A DNA stretch of 64,000 bases, taken from contig NC_060247.1 of assembly GCF_921293095.1 (NCBI RefSeq), positions 111,867,111 to 111,931,110 on the forward strand, written 5' to 3'. The notes below the pieces were generated by a model. It did no database searches, was not told where the DNA came from, and saw only the letters and a list, made by a program, of their open reading frames with translations. This stretch comes from Ischnura elegans. Lineage: Eukaryota; Arthropoda; Insecta; Odonata; Coenagrionidae. Position numbers and translations under genes: made by a program. Below, piece by piece: positions 34,858 to 47,714 of the stretch (its first letter is position 1; every line of letters begins with the position of its first letter).

Positions 34858-35218
34858 CCCAGAAACCAAAATCCCTTGGAATTTAAGAATATTCGACAAG
34901 GAGGGATGTATGGATGATTCGTTGGCAATTTGGAAACAAGCCTCCGTGGTAAATTTCTCTTGTTTAAATGAAACTGTGGATAAATTGTATTACGGCCGGT
35001 AGGGACGGAGGGAGCAAATTTACTTTGAATGGTGGCTCTCCAATGTGGTTGAGGAGGCACCTACCCTTATTGAATAATGTAGCCGTAGTTCGTGGGTGTG
35101 AAAAGGATGCCGAACTCACCTTTTGTCGTCAAGGGGACGAAGCAATTTGAAGGTGTTACTAAGGTCCGGAGCATTCGGGGGTGCCTTTAAGGGGAAGTCG
35201 ATAGAGATGAAAGACCCG

Positions 35219-35340
35219 AGGTTTTCCCGGTGAGTAAGTTGGGTGAATCGCTCTCGGGTTTTGAAACGGGTTAGAGATTTCTCCATGTCGAAGTTTCAAT
35301 AGCTGACCCTGCATTCGTCCTCACGGTCAGAGTACCTGGA
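35219..35340 (-). mobile_element. PLE-like single arm with tail
   Basis: Begins GAGGTTTTCCCGGTGAG, close to the shared tail. On the minus strand GTGAGGA (35324-35318) is followed by GAAACTTCGACATGGAGAAA (from 35297), the same closing block as the plus-strand core at 31226. No partner arm is present. Confidence 0.45.
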
Positions 35341-35407
35341 AGATTTTTTCTTTGCATTTTTTACATTTTTACTTCATCATCCTAAGGAATCTTAAGACTT
35401 GTTTGAC

Positions 35408-35460
35408 GCAGCTCTCTATTCCAATGCATATGGCACTTACGCATTGGAACAGGGAGCTGC
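35408..35460. repeat. Compact 20-bp stem-loop
   Basis: GCAGCTCTCTATTCCAATGC (35408-35427) pairs with GCATTGGAACAGGGAGCTGC (35441-35460), 18 of 20 positions, around a 13-base loop. It is shorter than a typical animal pre-miRNA and could be the remnant of a foldback element. Confidence 0.6.
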
Positions 35461-38400
35461 ATGCATTGGCACTATGGGATTAATGGATATCCAAATTATG
35501 AAAGGTATCTGCCCATGACGCTAGAACATTCTAAACATGCTGTTAGAGATTCTAGGGAAATTTAGAAACATGCATCAAAGAACACATAGGTCAGTAAGCT
35601 ACACTACCAGTCAACTAAATTATTTCATAGTGCTAAAGCTGCAGTTACAGTCGCTTATCGATCGTGAAAAAACGACATTCTGAATCTATCAGTTCTACAG
35701 TCTATCTTTCTTGTTATATCTTCATTCGATCTACCGTACTATGCTGTTGATCGAAAGATATGGTTAACTTCATTGGAAAATAAACCGCTGCTCTTGAATT
35801 TACATTATAGGTTTAGTATAGTTTTCAAACTACTGCCTTACAGTTATCCTCATCCAAGTTGTTCTAAGAGATCAGTAACGCTAACAAGATTATAGTAACG
35901 GTTTTTTATTTACCTGGCTGCTCTTCTCTGTATACGTTTTAACTCTGTTTTTAAGCATTTTTCATGATAATCCCAAACCCTGGAATTGAAAAAGGAAAGT
36001 TAGTTTGAACCATGTGAATCTAACTTTATTATGTGGTCGTTCATAAATGATCTTGAAGCCTAGCCCTATTCGGATTTTTCAGCGGGTCAATGATGACGTA
36101 TATTACGTGAGATAACTACTTTGTTGCTCTAATTTTTAGTTATTTTGTTCAGCTTATTAGGCAGTTACGTTGTGCAAAGCTCCGTAACCAGTTTCACTTC
36201 TATCCTTTGGCTTTCATAATGATCAACGTAACGACCTTCGATCCGATCGATAACTAAGTCAATAGCTGCGACCGTTCCTCATAATATCCGTCCATAATTT
36301 TCGCAATATTATCCGGTGTATCTTTATTTTGGGACTTTCAAAAATCGCTTGCAGCGAATGGAAGAACTCCCAAGAAGAATCTGATCGCCTGCAGTGCATT
36401 TTTTTGATCCTCTCATGACAAACTCCTACACGAATCTTTTTGAATAGTTAATATTTTATATGAAGCGATATTTTTGAGCAGTGAGTACATATTTTGTATT
36501 TTTTTAGTTTTTCATGCTTTAGCATCGAAGAGTAGGTTGAGTTATGCTATAATTTTAAGTAATAAGAATGTGAGGAAACATCGGACAAAAATTTATTTCA
36601 TTCGTGGATTTTATTGCAAATGATTGTTTATGGTTTTCTTGCAAAAGTGTCAATTCCTATTTGATTTAATGTAATCCATCTTCTCCATTCATCTCCACTT
36701 ACATTAATTATCATTTGCAGTTGAAATATATATTTAAATGAAATACACTGATATCTTCATGATCACTACCTTTGGACAAAAATTTGCTCTTTCGATGCAT
36801 ATAGCATGCATTGTTCTGCCATTCATAAATCCCATTCCACTCCATTCCAATATCCCTCCGTTAATTAGAGAATTGTGGAAATCCAAATCTCCCCCTCTCT
36901 CTTTTCCGGACGCTATCTCCCCCACGCACTAAACCCGCATTCCCTTATCTTCTCAAAAGATATTGAAAAGGTAAAGAGAAATAAAATCCAAATAAAATAT
37001 TGGATGAAAATTCCATCAATGAAATCGAAGGGAAAGCTTTGGGAGAATCAGTCTGTGTTCTTTGGAAAATAGCATGGACATTTCGATGTTAGAATTATTT
37101 TATGCAAGGTAATGTAAATTTTAGGTAGTTTAGTGGTAATTATGTAGGTGAATTTTTTATGTACACTAGAAATTCAACTGATCATTTTTGGAAAAAAACA
37201 TTTGTATATGTTGGATGAAATCTACGTTTTTAGCAGTTGCTTTCAGACGAAAGATCTCACGACATTTAAGCATTTGGTTGTGTTATAAGCATATTATGAC
37301 CACTAGATGCCCAAAAATATGATATCATAATTCTGAAACAGTTAAAATATTTTCAGATATTATAATAGACACATAAGACATCATTATCATCAATTTGGCA
37401 CGATAATGCATTCACTTGTTAGCTCTACAAAAATGAAGGAGAGAAATGTTGCATTTTAGATTTAAAACCTCATTTACCTTTGAAAAATAACAGACCTCTG
37501 GATGCAACCGCAAGCCCAATCTTTTTCTTTCGTCTTGCAATATAGCTCTATAAAAACATCTTGTCTTTTAATGACTTCAAAATTGCCAATTTTCTCAGTA
37601 TTTTTACCAGTATTGGTCTTTCCTTCTATTAAATTCTGAAGCCAAACATTTAATGACGGTATTCCTTTTAAGGATTATACAGAGAAGATTATACACATAA
37701 TCTCTCGTCGAAGAGATTTTATTATAATATTCAAATTATTTTGCATTTTGCTCCATAAGTAACTATTGCTGCGCCTTTTATTCTAAATATCTGTAGTAAC
37801 AGTAAGCTTATAGCAGTACAGAATGGTGAAAGTTCGTGAGGTATTTTGACTGAAATCAACTACTAAAGATCTATACTAAAGATCATAAGCGGAATTTATA
37901 TTGATTATTAACATTTCACCAAAAATTTAAGATAAAGAATCGAGAAACCAGTACACAATTACACTTTTGGCAGTCGTTGTGAATCACTCAATAAAAAATG
38001 TTTAATAATTTTAACACCCTTCAAAAGAGAAGCCATCGGTTACTGCTAAATTTATCATGTTTGTGCCAAGAGAATGGAGTGAATTGACTCATGACTTAGT
38101 TAGCCATATCTGATCCCGCTAGTTGTATAATGATGTAGCATCCCTTGCTTTTCACCAGATAAAATAGTGTTTGGGGAGAGTTGGTGTTTTAGTCCAGCCA
38201 CTTATTCGTGTGTAAGCTAAGTGTAAAAAATCACCTCATGAAGCTTCGAGGTCGTTAGAAATGAACACGAAGAAGGTCTTGAATTTAATCGTTATGTGGT
38301 AGAGGTTTTTAACATTAATTATTGAAATATTTTTAAGGACTAGCGGTATTGTTGTAGTATACGTTATTAACAAAATAAGTTCTTTTTTGTATATGTATAG

Positions 38401-38530
38401 TGTGGTTGCAGCTCCTGGGTGGAGTTCGGAAAGGCGTTGCCAAGGTTGCGTTTATATTTGATGTAACTGTTTTTTGTTCTTGGTGTAATTTTACGTTATA
38501 ACCTATTGTGAATAAAAGTTTTTTTCCTGC
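35461..38530. other. AT-rich non-coding stretch
   Basis: Nothing supported in 3 kb. Confidence 0.55.
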
Positions 38531-38619
38531 GTGTGCTAACAGGCATGCCTGGAAGATTTTTTTACGGCAAATTAATTTTTATAGTCATTTTCCATATCAT
38601 AAAGCGTAGTTCCTGCGTC

Positions 38620-39310
38620 CTCGTTTGCACTTTTCCCATGATGTGCTTCTTCTTATTTTTAATGGATGGCACTACACCGTCTAAGCTGTCTATTCGACGA
38701 TTTTTCCCACACTACACCACGATCCGCCCCTCATCCCTCTCTCGCACTTTTACTCTCACGTATAATAATCAACCCCGCAAGAGCTGTCACATCTCAAAAT
38801 CCTCTCCCCTATTCATGAAAGCACTCCCTTCTTCTTCCCCCATCCCTGTCCGTGATCCTCGGCGTGGCGACGATGAGTGAAAGGGTTGAGAAAGATAAGG
38901 CACGGGCGGCGCCTAACCAGACCGCTTTCCACGCGGAAATTGATAATTATGCAACCATTATTCGGGGATAAAGAGATTGGAGGTGGTGGTGGTGGTGGTT
39001 GAAGGTTTTATGGGAAAAGGGGGTTGGGTCTTAAGCGTCGGGATGGAGCGCTGAATGATGGGTAAGGTGGAGGGGTGGGAGGTTGGCGTGGGAGGGATTA
39101 TTATCCGAAGGGGGGTGGTTTGGGACGTGTCCTTTTATAAATGCGCGCCGGATAAATGAGGGAAAGCGCTGGTTGTCCTCGGGAGAGGAGGGAAGTAATG
39201 AGCGTGAGATGGAGAGAGGTATGAAACGCCTTTCGATCAGCGGAGGTCCTTCTCATTGAAGAACGCCCCCTCCCCTATTTCTTTCATTCTTTCCCTTTCG
39301 ATTTTCCAGC
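38620..39310. other. GC-rich island with TATA-like site and (GGT)n
   Basis: C-rich to about 38870 and G-rich after. (GGT)6 lies at 38982-38999. CCTTTTATAAATGCGCGCC at about 39130-39148 is a TATA-like site in a GC-rich setting, but no downstream exon is visible. Confidence 0.35.
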
Positions 39311-39321
39311 CTCTTCTACTA

Positions 39322-39987
39322 CTAGGGTAGTTTCCTTCATCAAAGAAAACGAAAGACATTGATTGCGATTCGTTACTCACCATTAGTGTATTCACAATAT
39401 AAAAATTATTTGGTTTTAGAAATCTCAGTTTAGACGAATGTTATGGTCGATTTTAACCGCATTTGAAAAAGGCCAGATTGGCGCCCATGCGATTCCACTC
39501 CACATGACCTCACATGGACCTAGATGCTATGCGAGTAGTCAAAAGTTTTACACCCTCTGAGATTACCAATGCATGCATGAGACACAGAGCTCAGGGAAAC
39601 ATCTTTTAATAATTACTTATTAAAATTGCCTATGGTCGGAAAGTTTCCTTCGTTTGATAGGGTATTGATAATCCTTATTTAATCCCAGCGGTACCTGCTA
39701 GCAGGTTACTCTGCCATCTGATAGCAGCCTGCATCGCAGCGGCGCACATATCCTCGCCCCAAGGTCACCTCACACGGCGACAGCTGGAACCAGAATGACG
39801 TCACACGGGCTTTCCCCAGTATTCATAATAAGCCGTCACGTTTTCGTCCGCTTGAAAATTTTCACTTTTCACATAATCGCGAAAAATGGATGTCGTCATT
39901 AAAAAATCTAAAAGCGTGAAATACGTACTCCAGGAGTAATAATCTTTCGATTTAGGCAATAAAACAATAATAGGAAACAACCTATTT
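39322..39987. mobile_element. AATAGGGT-ended non-autonomous transposon, copy 2
   Basis: Collinear with 26832-27508 and 55526-56196 over its whole length. The ends are slightly decayed (CTAGGGTAGTTTCC and GGAAACAACCTATT). Confidence 0.8.
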
Positions 39988-40523
39988 GCATTATATATAC
40001 AATGCACATTTATTATGTAAAACAAACATAATACATTTATGCTATGATTCACTATTAATAACATATAAATGCTATTTATAAATAACATATAAATATAATT
40101 TGTATTATAAATTTATACAGGATAGAATATATTTATTGCTTCTTTAAAATATAAATCAGAAATCGAACCAAGGCTTTCGATTTTTTTCATTTAAAAAATT
40201 CCCTCAGAATATAAATTTATTTTCCTTAAATAAAATTCACATACCACCATAATTAATTCCCATATCTGAATAAAAGTATCTAAGCGTTAATAAAAGTTAC
40301 CATTTTTATTATCTTACGGATGTTTGGCAAGCGCCTTTTATCGCATATACATAATACCTTTGGGGCGACCTCTAAATGCTGCTAAAGTTTGCGGGGGTAA
40401 ACTTATTATGGTAATTAGATGGTGGTGGAAAAAAATTCATCCCCACGCAGAATCGAATTCTTTCTGGGAAGACTCAGAACACCAAGCCTCTGAGATCACG
40501 CTTATCACTCACCAGCGTCTGAG
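39988..40523. other. AT-rich spacer
   Basis: Nothing supported apart from the sequence leading into the LINE fragment. Confidence 0.45.
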
Positions 40524-40810
40524 AACGTCCTAATCGCCAAGATAACAACCGCTCCCTGGTTCATAAGAAACAAGGACATCCACAAGAACCTACGAATCAC
40601 CCCAATCCCTCATGAACTCAAAGTAAACTTAAACTCCTTCAGAAATTCACTCCCCCGGATCGAAAATTAATCAATCTCTGGAACTACGCACCTAACGCAA
40701 CGACAAAGCACAGAACCCCGAATTCCGCCTTCCTCCGTAACCATATCCCTTTCCCCATAATAAAACTCCACCTGTCACGCTATGAACAAACAAAGATAAA
40801 ACTTACCTGA
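40524..40810 (+). pseudogene. Jockey-type LINE 3'-end relic
   Basis: One frame reads ENVLIAKITTAPWFIRNKDI then HKNLRITPIPHEL, close to the C-terminal LRTITNAPWFVRN..IHRDL..P.V block of Jockey-clade non-LTR retrotransposon ORF2. The preceding frame (THQRLRTS) may be its frameshifted lead-in. A stop follows at about 40668, and a shifted A/C-rich frame continues to about 40809. The A/C-rich plus-strand composition also fits a LINE. There is no polymerase domain and no visible A-tail. Confidence 0.55.
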
Positions 40811-41033
40811 AACCAACTCTTGAGAAATCCCCTGGAGATAACTAAAACAGCTGGGATTAGTGCAGAAAAATTATATCAGAAGTTCGGCGAGGCGAGGTAT
40901 CATTCACCAGTGTTTTCGCCGGGGATCAATTCCACCCCTGATGTATAATGTTGGTCAGTAGTGGTAGCCTCATGGATAGAGCCAAGGGGACTGCATAGAA
41001 GAGGCCCAATTCCATCCTAAAGAAGGTTGATTT

Positions 41034-41138
41034 TTGTTGCCGCTTCGGTTGCATTTTAATCTGTTTTCAAAAATGTCTGCGGCGCGGTGATGAGTGCAAT
41101 GCGATCCACTGTTTACCAATATTTTGCAGTATAATATT
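41034..41138 (+). repeat. Dispersed repeat family A, copy 2
   Basis: Reverse complement of 6940-7046 and similar to 45578-45690. Confidence 0.65.
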
Positions 41139-41724
41139 TGTCATTGCAAGTAATAGCATTGAAAAGTAATTAATTTTATAGATTAAATTACCATATTGTA
41201 AGAGGTGGCTGTCGTCTTCCTTGCCTCATTTCCTTCATTTCCTTCCATTCCCAAACTCAGCGATAACTCCTTTCCATTTGGCTCCCGCGATCCGCCACCA
41301 CCCAACCCCGACAGGAAGTGCTTGCATGGCCACGTAAGATAAGACATCTTTCTTAGGAATTAATTCTTGTTATGAATCCGAGAGAATAACAGAAAAACGC
41401 TTACCAGAGGGAGACGACAGTACGCTGGGCAGTCGACGTGTGTATTCAAATGAAGGAAGAATAAAGTGTGATTTCTCCGACATGATGACTTCTCCCTTTT
41501 TCTGCGCGACTTTCTTTATACTCCTGCGGATGATGAGGGCGAGAGCGCCGGCAAATTACAATATGAATAAATTTCGGTTAGTACCCCTAATTATACCTAT
41601 TTTCATCGTGAAACTCGGATCAATTAGTCCGTCAGCGACGCGACTGGCGACTTTTGTAAACCCATTTAATTTGGCGATGGTTTACAATACATTTAGCAGC
41701 CGAATTGAGGATCCTCTTTTGTAA
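41139..41724. other. Non-coding stretch
   Basis: A 94-residue plus-strand open frame (41440-41724) has no recognised motif. Confidence 0.4.
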
Positions 41725-41900
41725 TACTCGTGGATAGAGCTCTTGAATGCTGGTCGAGGGATGCCGGGTTCAAATCCAGCGTAAAGCCATCGGGCATCTA
41801 AAAAAATCCTTGAATTGCAAGGTGGCCCAGGTAAAGGAACCTAAACACCTTCATTGAATGCGTGAAATTTAATCGCCTGTGGCGTGGTGACCTCGAACCT
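41725..41900 (+). repeat. tRNA-derived SINE, copy 1
   Basis: The head has GGATAGAGCTCTTGAATGC and the B box GGGTTCAAATCC. The body GGCATCTAAAAAAATCCTTGAA, GGTGGCCCAGGTAAAGGAAC matches the reverse complement of 48280-48485. Pol III boxes with an unpaired acceptor stem mark it as a SINE, not a tRNA gene. Confidence 0.65.
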
Positions 41901-42867
41901 CATCTATCGAAAAACTATTCGGTTCGTTTCACTAAGTGAATGGGTCTTATTTCTATTACGGATTCCCTCAGAATTGTAATTTATTATATTACAAGTCGAT
42001 GGTCGCTTGATTTCATCAAGCGGGTTTTGGAGGGGGGTGAGAACATATTTGTGGCACGTGTGTTTGAGTATTGGGTCCATAAGTTGCTCAAAAGCGAAAA
42101 AAACACTCACAATGTCGTTTAAATGGGCGGAATAGACGGACAACACGCATATTCGGCCTCAACAATACTTAAGATCGTCTTAGTAACCACGATGATATAA
42201 ACGTTAGGAAAACGTTTTGAACTGAATATTTACGCTATGGAGAGAAATTTAATGACGGATGAACTTGTGAAATATAGTCGATTTTCGTATTTTAGCCCTT
42301 ACCCTAGGATTGTAGCTCCCTTTCTCAATATGAAGGTTTGAACCCAACAAACTTAAACAAATTCAAACAATTTTTTTAAATAAACGAACTGAGACCAATT
42401 ATTACCACTCCCGCTCAAGTTAATTTCGAAGACATAATCCCAAAAATCGAGGATCTATTATATGTTAATGCGTACCAAGCTAGAGAGTGCGCCACCAACG
42501 CTCTGTCCCCAAAAATCCAGCATTCGCATATTCCTAGAGGTATATTTATAAAAATTCGACATTTCATACACATGTTCATTTATTCATGATAAAAAAGTAG
42601 ACCTATCCTCAATATATGCCTTTGGACATACAATTCTTTCGGTTTTTTTCTCTCCCTTTCCCCAAAATTTTTATGAACGTCTCTTGGGGTCTTTTACCAA
42701 TCGCTCTCTCCCTTAAGAGTCTTTCCCAGTAGCTTAGTGCGAGGCGAGCTCTAGCCCCACCAACATATGGGTTGTTTCACTAAGTTAATGAATGTAATTG
42801 CGATCAGAAAGATTCCCTCAGAGTTTTAATCTATATTCAATATGAAAAAGTATACCCACCCTCAATA
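41901..42867. other. Decayed local duplications
   Basis: TTTCACTAAGT-AATG and GATTCCCTCAGA-TT-TAAT occur at about 41927-41985 and 42774-42830. CTTGGGGTCTTTTACCAATCG at 42682 is echoed at 43200-43222. These are short shared blocks of an unknown repeat; no gene. Confidence 0.45.
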
Positions 42868-43123
42868 TCGATGGCTAAGTTCCAACAACACGTATCTGGC
42901 CGGCTCGACACAGGTATCTTAAACTATGTGTAATAGCATTAAAAAATAAAATTCAAGCAAAAAAAACAACTCTTTTTTGGTAAATGTATGCTTCTTTTTT
43001 CAGTTTTATGAATTTTTGGTTTTTAATTTCTTAGCGCACAATTAAAAAAAAATTATAGTTTTTTTTTGCTCTCCTGTAAAGTTGCTATTTTTGAGATGCG
43101 TGTTTTTATAACTTAGCCATCGA
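42868..43123. mobile_element. TCGATGGCTAAGTT-ended MITE
   Basis: 256 bases with ends TCGATGGCTAAGTTCCAACA and the inverse complement of TCGATGGCTAAGTTATAAAA. They share AACACG and ATCT further in, so the terminal repeat is about 29 bases with a few mismatches. The interior is T-rich and non-coding. Confidence 0.7.
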
Positions 43124-43199
43124 TTTGTGTCTTTGAACAAAAGTTGGAAAATTTCGAAGTTATTCGATCTTTTCTTTCCTGATATTCGTGAGCATGCCT

Positions 43200-43560
43200 C
43201 TTAGGGTCTTCTATCAGTCGTTCTCACTCCCTCCCCTCAATAACACTCCCCTCCTTCCACCCCTTTCCACCTCTCCCTCGAGTGTTTTACGGCCACCTAG
43301 AGTGTCTCCGTAATTGCAAGCAAAACTCCCGCCCCCACCCACGCCCTCGTTCGTCCCCGGCGCCAATTATCGAGACGTCGACGGTTTGCGCGCAATCTAC
43401 ATCTCCAGCAGAAGAAAAATAATAAAAACGGGCGAAAAAATAACATAATGATAATGCCGATTTTTAAGAGGGAGGGCGTCAATGTGAGGAGTGATTTCGG
43501 GGCGTTTATGGCGATAGAAAGGAGAACGGAACGGGGTGATAAGTGGGAATAATCCGCGCT
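43200..43560. other. GC-rich island
   Basis: C-rich then mixed GC sequence with a minus-strand open frame (43647-43297) lacking any domain. Confidence 0.35.
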
Positions 43561-44877
43561 TAAGGCAGTTTTAATAATCATGACTCCGTGATCACGTTCA
43601 TTATATACAAATCGTAGTGCTCTGATATATCTATCTCTGTGTACCATGTGTATTCATTATCTAACTACACACACGAATACTTTTTCTCATAAAATTTTCG
43701 TATAAATGTTAGTGATTGTTGAATTCCTAATTTCTACAAGTTCCCATCGGCCAATTTCGATTCTATTTTAATCCTTTTAGTGAATATGCGTACCAATGTC
43801 AGTGCATTACATAACTGATAGGACGTTTAAGCGAGAAAAAGGAGAACAAAACTGGATAAAGTGAGAGTAACGAGCAATTACAGCAGACATCTTTTAGAAC
43901 GTTTATCAAATAAAATTATAGTATTCCGCTTGATCTAACTTTTACAAATCGTACGAACCGAGGTAAATATATGAGAGGACATAATAGTCCTAGTTTCGCG
44001 CGGAAAATAAATGTAGATTATCAGACTTTGCATTCGTAATAATAGATGTTCACCATCAATAAGGCATCAATCGTTTGATTTAAGATTTTTTCTGATCGAT
44101 AAATTCATTAAATTAACACAGCTGATAATATAGAACCTTTGATGCATTGAATTTAAACAAGTTGCTTATGGTTTAACATGTATTATATTTGCTCTTCGTC
44201 ATAACTTTTAATCCACCTCATTTTAAGTTTAAGTCATGAATTGTGGTAACAAAATTGAAAGAAAATCGGTGTGGGGCATCTTGATCCGGCAACTCATATC
44301 CGAAGTGTGCGTGAATTTCGCTCGCATGCGAGACGATTGTCAACTAAAAAAAGAGCACTTCCACTTCGGTTAATGGCGAAAGCAACACTGAACAAGATAC
44401 AGCCGGAGTCCTGTGGATGGCAGTTCTCTACACTACTCCCTCCCACTTTGTAGTGTATTGTTGTCAATCTATAGGACTCTGGATACAGCTGCCTAGTGGC
44501 GCCGTCGAATAAAATGCTCGCATAACGGGAACAAATCTAACGCTTAACCGCCATGTTATCGGGTCTCCTTAAACCTATTCGCATCCTCAAGCTTTCCGGT
44601 ACGTGGCCTGAAGCTGGGCAAAAAAATAAGGGGACTGGTACGCAGAATGCATAGTGATATCTGTCAGTTGATTCTGCTGCTATCTTACGTATTTTTTTAC
44701 GAGTTTTTAGGCAGATAGTGTACCTGATAGCAGCTGCCATCTGGTGGCTATTTAGAAATTTTTTCCACTGTAAATCGCATTAGAAATAAATTTTTTACTT
44801 GAAGATTTTATTCACCTGAAAATGGGTCGATTTAAATCTCAGGGGATGGATGCGAATGGTTGGTCACTGTTTTCATG
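43561..44877. other. Non-coding stretch
   Basis: Nothing supported. Confidence 0.5.
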
Positions 44878-45113
44878 GGCGTACCCAGCGAGAGGCAGGT
44901 GGGGTCAGCTTGCCCCCCCCCCCTTAAGCAAAAATCGCAAAAGTCTTTAAGGGAAGTAGTATTTTTTCAAGCAAATAATTTTAAAAACTAATGAAGAGCT
45001 GTTACAGTTTCCTTAAAATGTTGATTTCATTCACCTTTTCCATGCTTAAATCTTACCTACAACTTGATCAACCATGCCTTGTCCCCCCTCCTAGTTTTGA
45101 TGCTGGGTAAGCC
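44878..45113. mobile_element. GGCGTACCC-ended MITE-like element, copy 2
   Basis: Starts GGCGTACCCAGCGAG; ends TAGTTTTGATGCTGGGTAAGCC, one or two changes from copy 1 (16813-17147). About 100 bases of the body are deleted relative to copy 1. Contains a run of ten C. Confidence 0.75.
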
Positions 45114-45577
45114 CTTAACTGTTTTGGAACTCATTGCAAAATAGTCGCCTCGTGTGTGGAGGGCCGAAGAATCCATTCGTTAAGACACCCGCGTGTTTGT
45201 ATCGGCGACTGCTAAGGTGTTCAGAGTGGAGGGGAGGATAGGAAACGGAAAACGGGGGGAGAATGACGAGATACAAAGGGGGAATCGTATGGGGGGAAGG
45301 GAGGTGTAAAGGGTAAAAAAAGGGATTGGCTGACAGATGTCACCAGTGGCCGCGTGTTTATGTGCGGGGGAAGGGGTCTTATGTTAGCAGCCGTGGCGGG
45401 GATAAAAGGACTGAATGTTTAGCAGAAGTGGTAAGGGACTAGGTGTTGCCTTGATCCCCGTTAACACAAAGATGATAGCCACGCGTGTATCCTAACTGCA
45501 TTCTGATTCACATCGTACAGCGCCACAAGGGACTACGTGGAGGAGACATCAATGCGTAAAGTAGAAACTTGATTTAT
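45114..45577. promoter_or_regulatory. G-rich island with promoter-like block (member 1)
   Basis: CCGTGGCGGGGATAAAAG followed by TGAATGTTTAGCAG (45391-45425) recurs at 46844-46878. GATAAAAG could act as a weak TATA element. The island is G-rich on the plus strand. No start codon with a usable exon was found downstream. Confidence 0.3.
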
Positions 45578-45690
45578 GTTGCCACTTTCAATAAGGGCGT
45601 ATTTTCATCTATTTTTATCCGTTTTCAAAAATTTCCGCAGCTCAGCGATTACTTATCCTTGTTATTGAAGAGTTATCCGTGTACACCCAT
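45578..45690 (+). repeat. Dispersed repeat family A, copy 3
   Basis: GTTGCCACTTTC, ATTTTCATC, CCGTTTTCAAAAATTTCCGC align with 41034-41138, with lower identity. Confidence 0.5.
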
Positions 45691-46843
45691 TATTTGGTTG
45701 TTTTGCCATTGTTCACTTTCACGTGGGAAAGCAATGTACAGGTACGAATTTTAAAGATTATATCGTCCAAAATATAAATTTCGTTTAATAACCATCATTA
45801 TAATCTGTTTCCCCATGAAATTTGACGAAATAGTGGAATAGTGACGCGAGCGGCCCTGAAAAATTCGGTTTTGTAAACCCAATTAAAATCCGCACATAGC
45901 AACAAAGTATCTAGAGTCTGGCTGACTCTGTTGTAATATTTGTGGTATTATGAATGCAATTTTAATGTTCTCCTTTCGAGAAAAGCACTACATAAACGAG
46001 TGGCTTCGTTCGGAGTTAACGCGTCGTGAGTGACACGAACGTTCTCTTATACTGTTTCTTTATTTCCGTTTTAATGCTCTTATTTTAGAGTGGGGAAGTT
46101 TTTTTTGCAATAAATGCGATTTTTGATTTGGCTGCACGATGATAATGCAGACCCAACACTATCCTAGGCTACTCCGGGAGGCTATGAAACGGAGACAGAT
46201 ATTTTCGTCCCCAGTTCAGGATACGTGGTCATTCCTAGTGGTAAGTCGAACATATTAGTCGTGCGAATAAATCCAGCTTCTTCTCTAATGTATAACATAC
46301 GTGAAATCAAATAATCATCTGTCCATCCCAAAGTTTAAAGCCAAATGTTTTTTTTTTCGTTTCGTGCTAGTACTCAAGAAAGAAGCTGAGATGACCTGAG
46401 AGAATAAATAGCAAATCCAGTTGAAAAAGAGTTGGATTTCTGCAGGTGTATTTATTATGGTTTTACATTAACATTTAAAAGTTATCTGTGAATTTAAATT
46501 TACCAGGAACTTTCCACATTTATTTTATTTTCCATTTTTCATTGATATCGGTCAAAATATATTAAAAGCGATCGTGAAATTGAAGTAGCTGTGAAAAATT
46601 GCGAGAAACTCATAATTTACTATATTTTTTATTCCACAAGATTTTGCCTTAGGAACCTTGTTTCCTCTGTTACCCCATTTTTCTTCCAGGTATGTCAAGT
46701 ATTCATTTGTTTGGCTGCGGCGATGGCGTATCATAATATGGCGCAATTTGTAACTACGAGTCACAATCGTACGAACTTATTAATGCGATCACACGACAAT
46801 TTTGGCATACACTCGCGTTAAGTGCATGCGTGAGAAGCTTTTT
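45691..46843. other. AT-rich non-coding stretch
   Basis: Nothing supported. Confidence 0.5.
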
Positions 46844-47170
46844 CCGCGGTGGGAAATAAAAGCCTGAATGTTTAGCAGGTGCTGTGGTGGTTTCCGTGTG
46901 GGAAAAAGTGGCATGAGGGGTTTTGGATTTTCGGAGTGTCGTCTCTTGGGAGGGTTGCGGTACCGTGGAAGCCCATGCACCGTAGCCGATGGGGGACGTC
47001 GATAGAGATGTTTATATTTTTTCGTACACTTCCGATCCTGGGGGTTGTTTGGTTGCTGGGAAGGTCGGGTGGAGGGGTTCTCGAGGGGTTAAAAGAGAGG
47101 TCTACGAGGGGTGGCCGAAGTAGGGGTTGACTTTGGGGGCTGGTAAAGGACTTTTTTCCGCTCATGTTTT
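46844..47170. promoter_or_regulatory. G-rich island with promoter-like block (member 2)
   Basis: CCGCGGTGGGAAATAAAAG followed by TGAATGTTTAGCAG (46844-46878) matches member 1 at 45391-45425 over about 34 bases with few changes. The rest of the island (to 47165) does not align obviously. Confidence 0.3.
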
Positions 47171-47514
47171 CATATTTTTATGAGGTTGGAATCAGATGGG
47201 TGCGGTCTTTTTTAGACCAATTTCAGGAGCTGTTCACCATCAAGGAAATACCATGAGCCAAGTGCTGCCGATGCCATACATGGGTGTGCCTCGTAATGTA
47301 TAGATAGCATAGTTCTACTCCACTAATGGCTCGTACAATGGTTACGTTATTTTATGAGCGATTCTTTTCTTTTTTCACTCTTTAGCAAATGAAGTATTTT
47401 TATATGCCTTCTAGCCTCCTTCCTCCATCTAAAGCATGTTATTTTGTTCCTATTTACGTACCATTAACTTCAAATTCAAAAATATAAATCTCAATTACTG
47501 TGTGAGTCCGTACA

Positions 47515-47600
47515 AAGCCGGCATCGGGGGTGGCGGGATAAAGACGTCGCGGGTTCGAGCCCCGCCCGGGTAGTTTTCTCCTATCCAGGATCAGGATGTT
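47515..47600 (+). repeat. tRNA-like SINE head
   Basis: GTCGCGGGTTCGAGCCCCGC (47548-47567) is a near-perfect B box and T-arm. The 5' half lacks a pairing acceptor stem, so this is SINE-derived rather than a tRNA gene. Confidence 0.5.
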
Positions 47601-47714
47601 CTTGTACGTTTAACTGCTAAGTATATATCTAGCCCCTCTCTGGATCCGACACTTATTCCACATAACCCGAAAACCGCTCTCAATGGCCTTTATATCGAGG
47701 AATTGAACACTCAC

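Noticed and set aside
47515..47600. Functional tRNA gene
   Set aside because: Good B box and T-arm but no pairing acceptor stem or anticodon arm.
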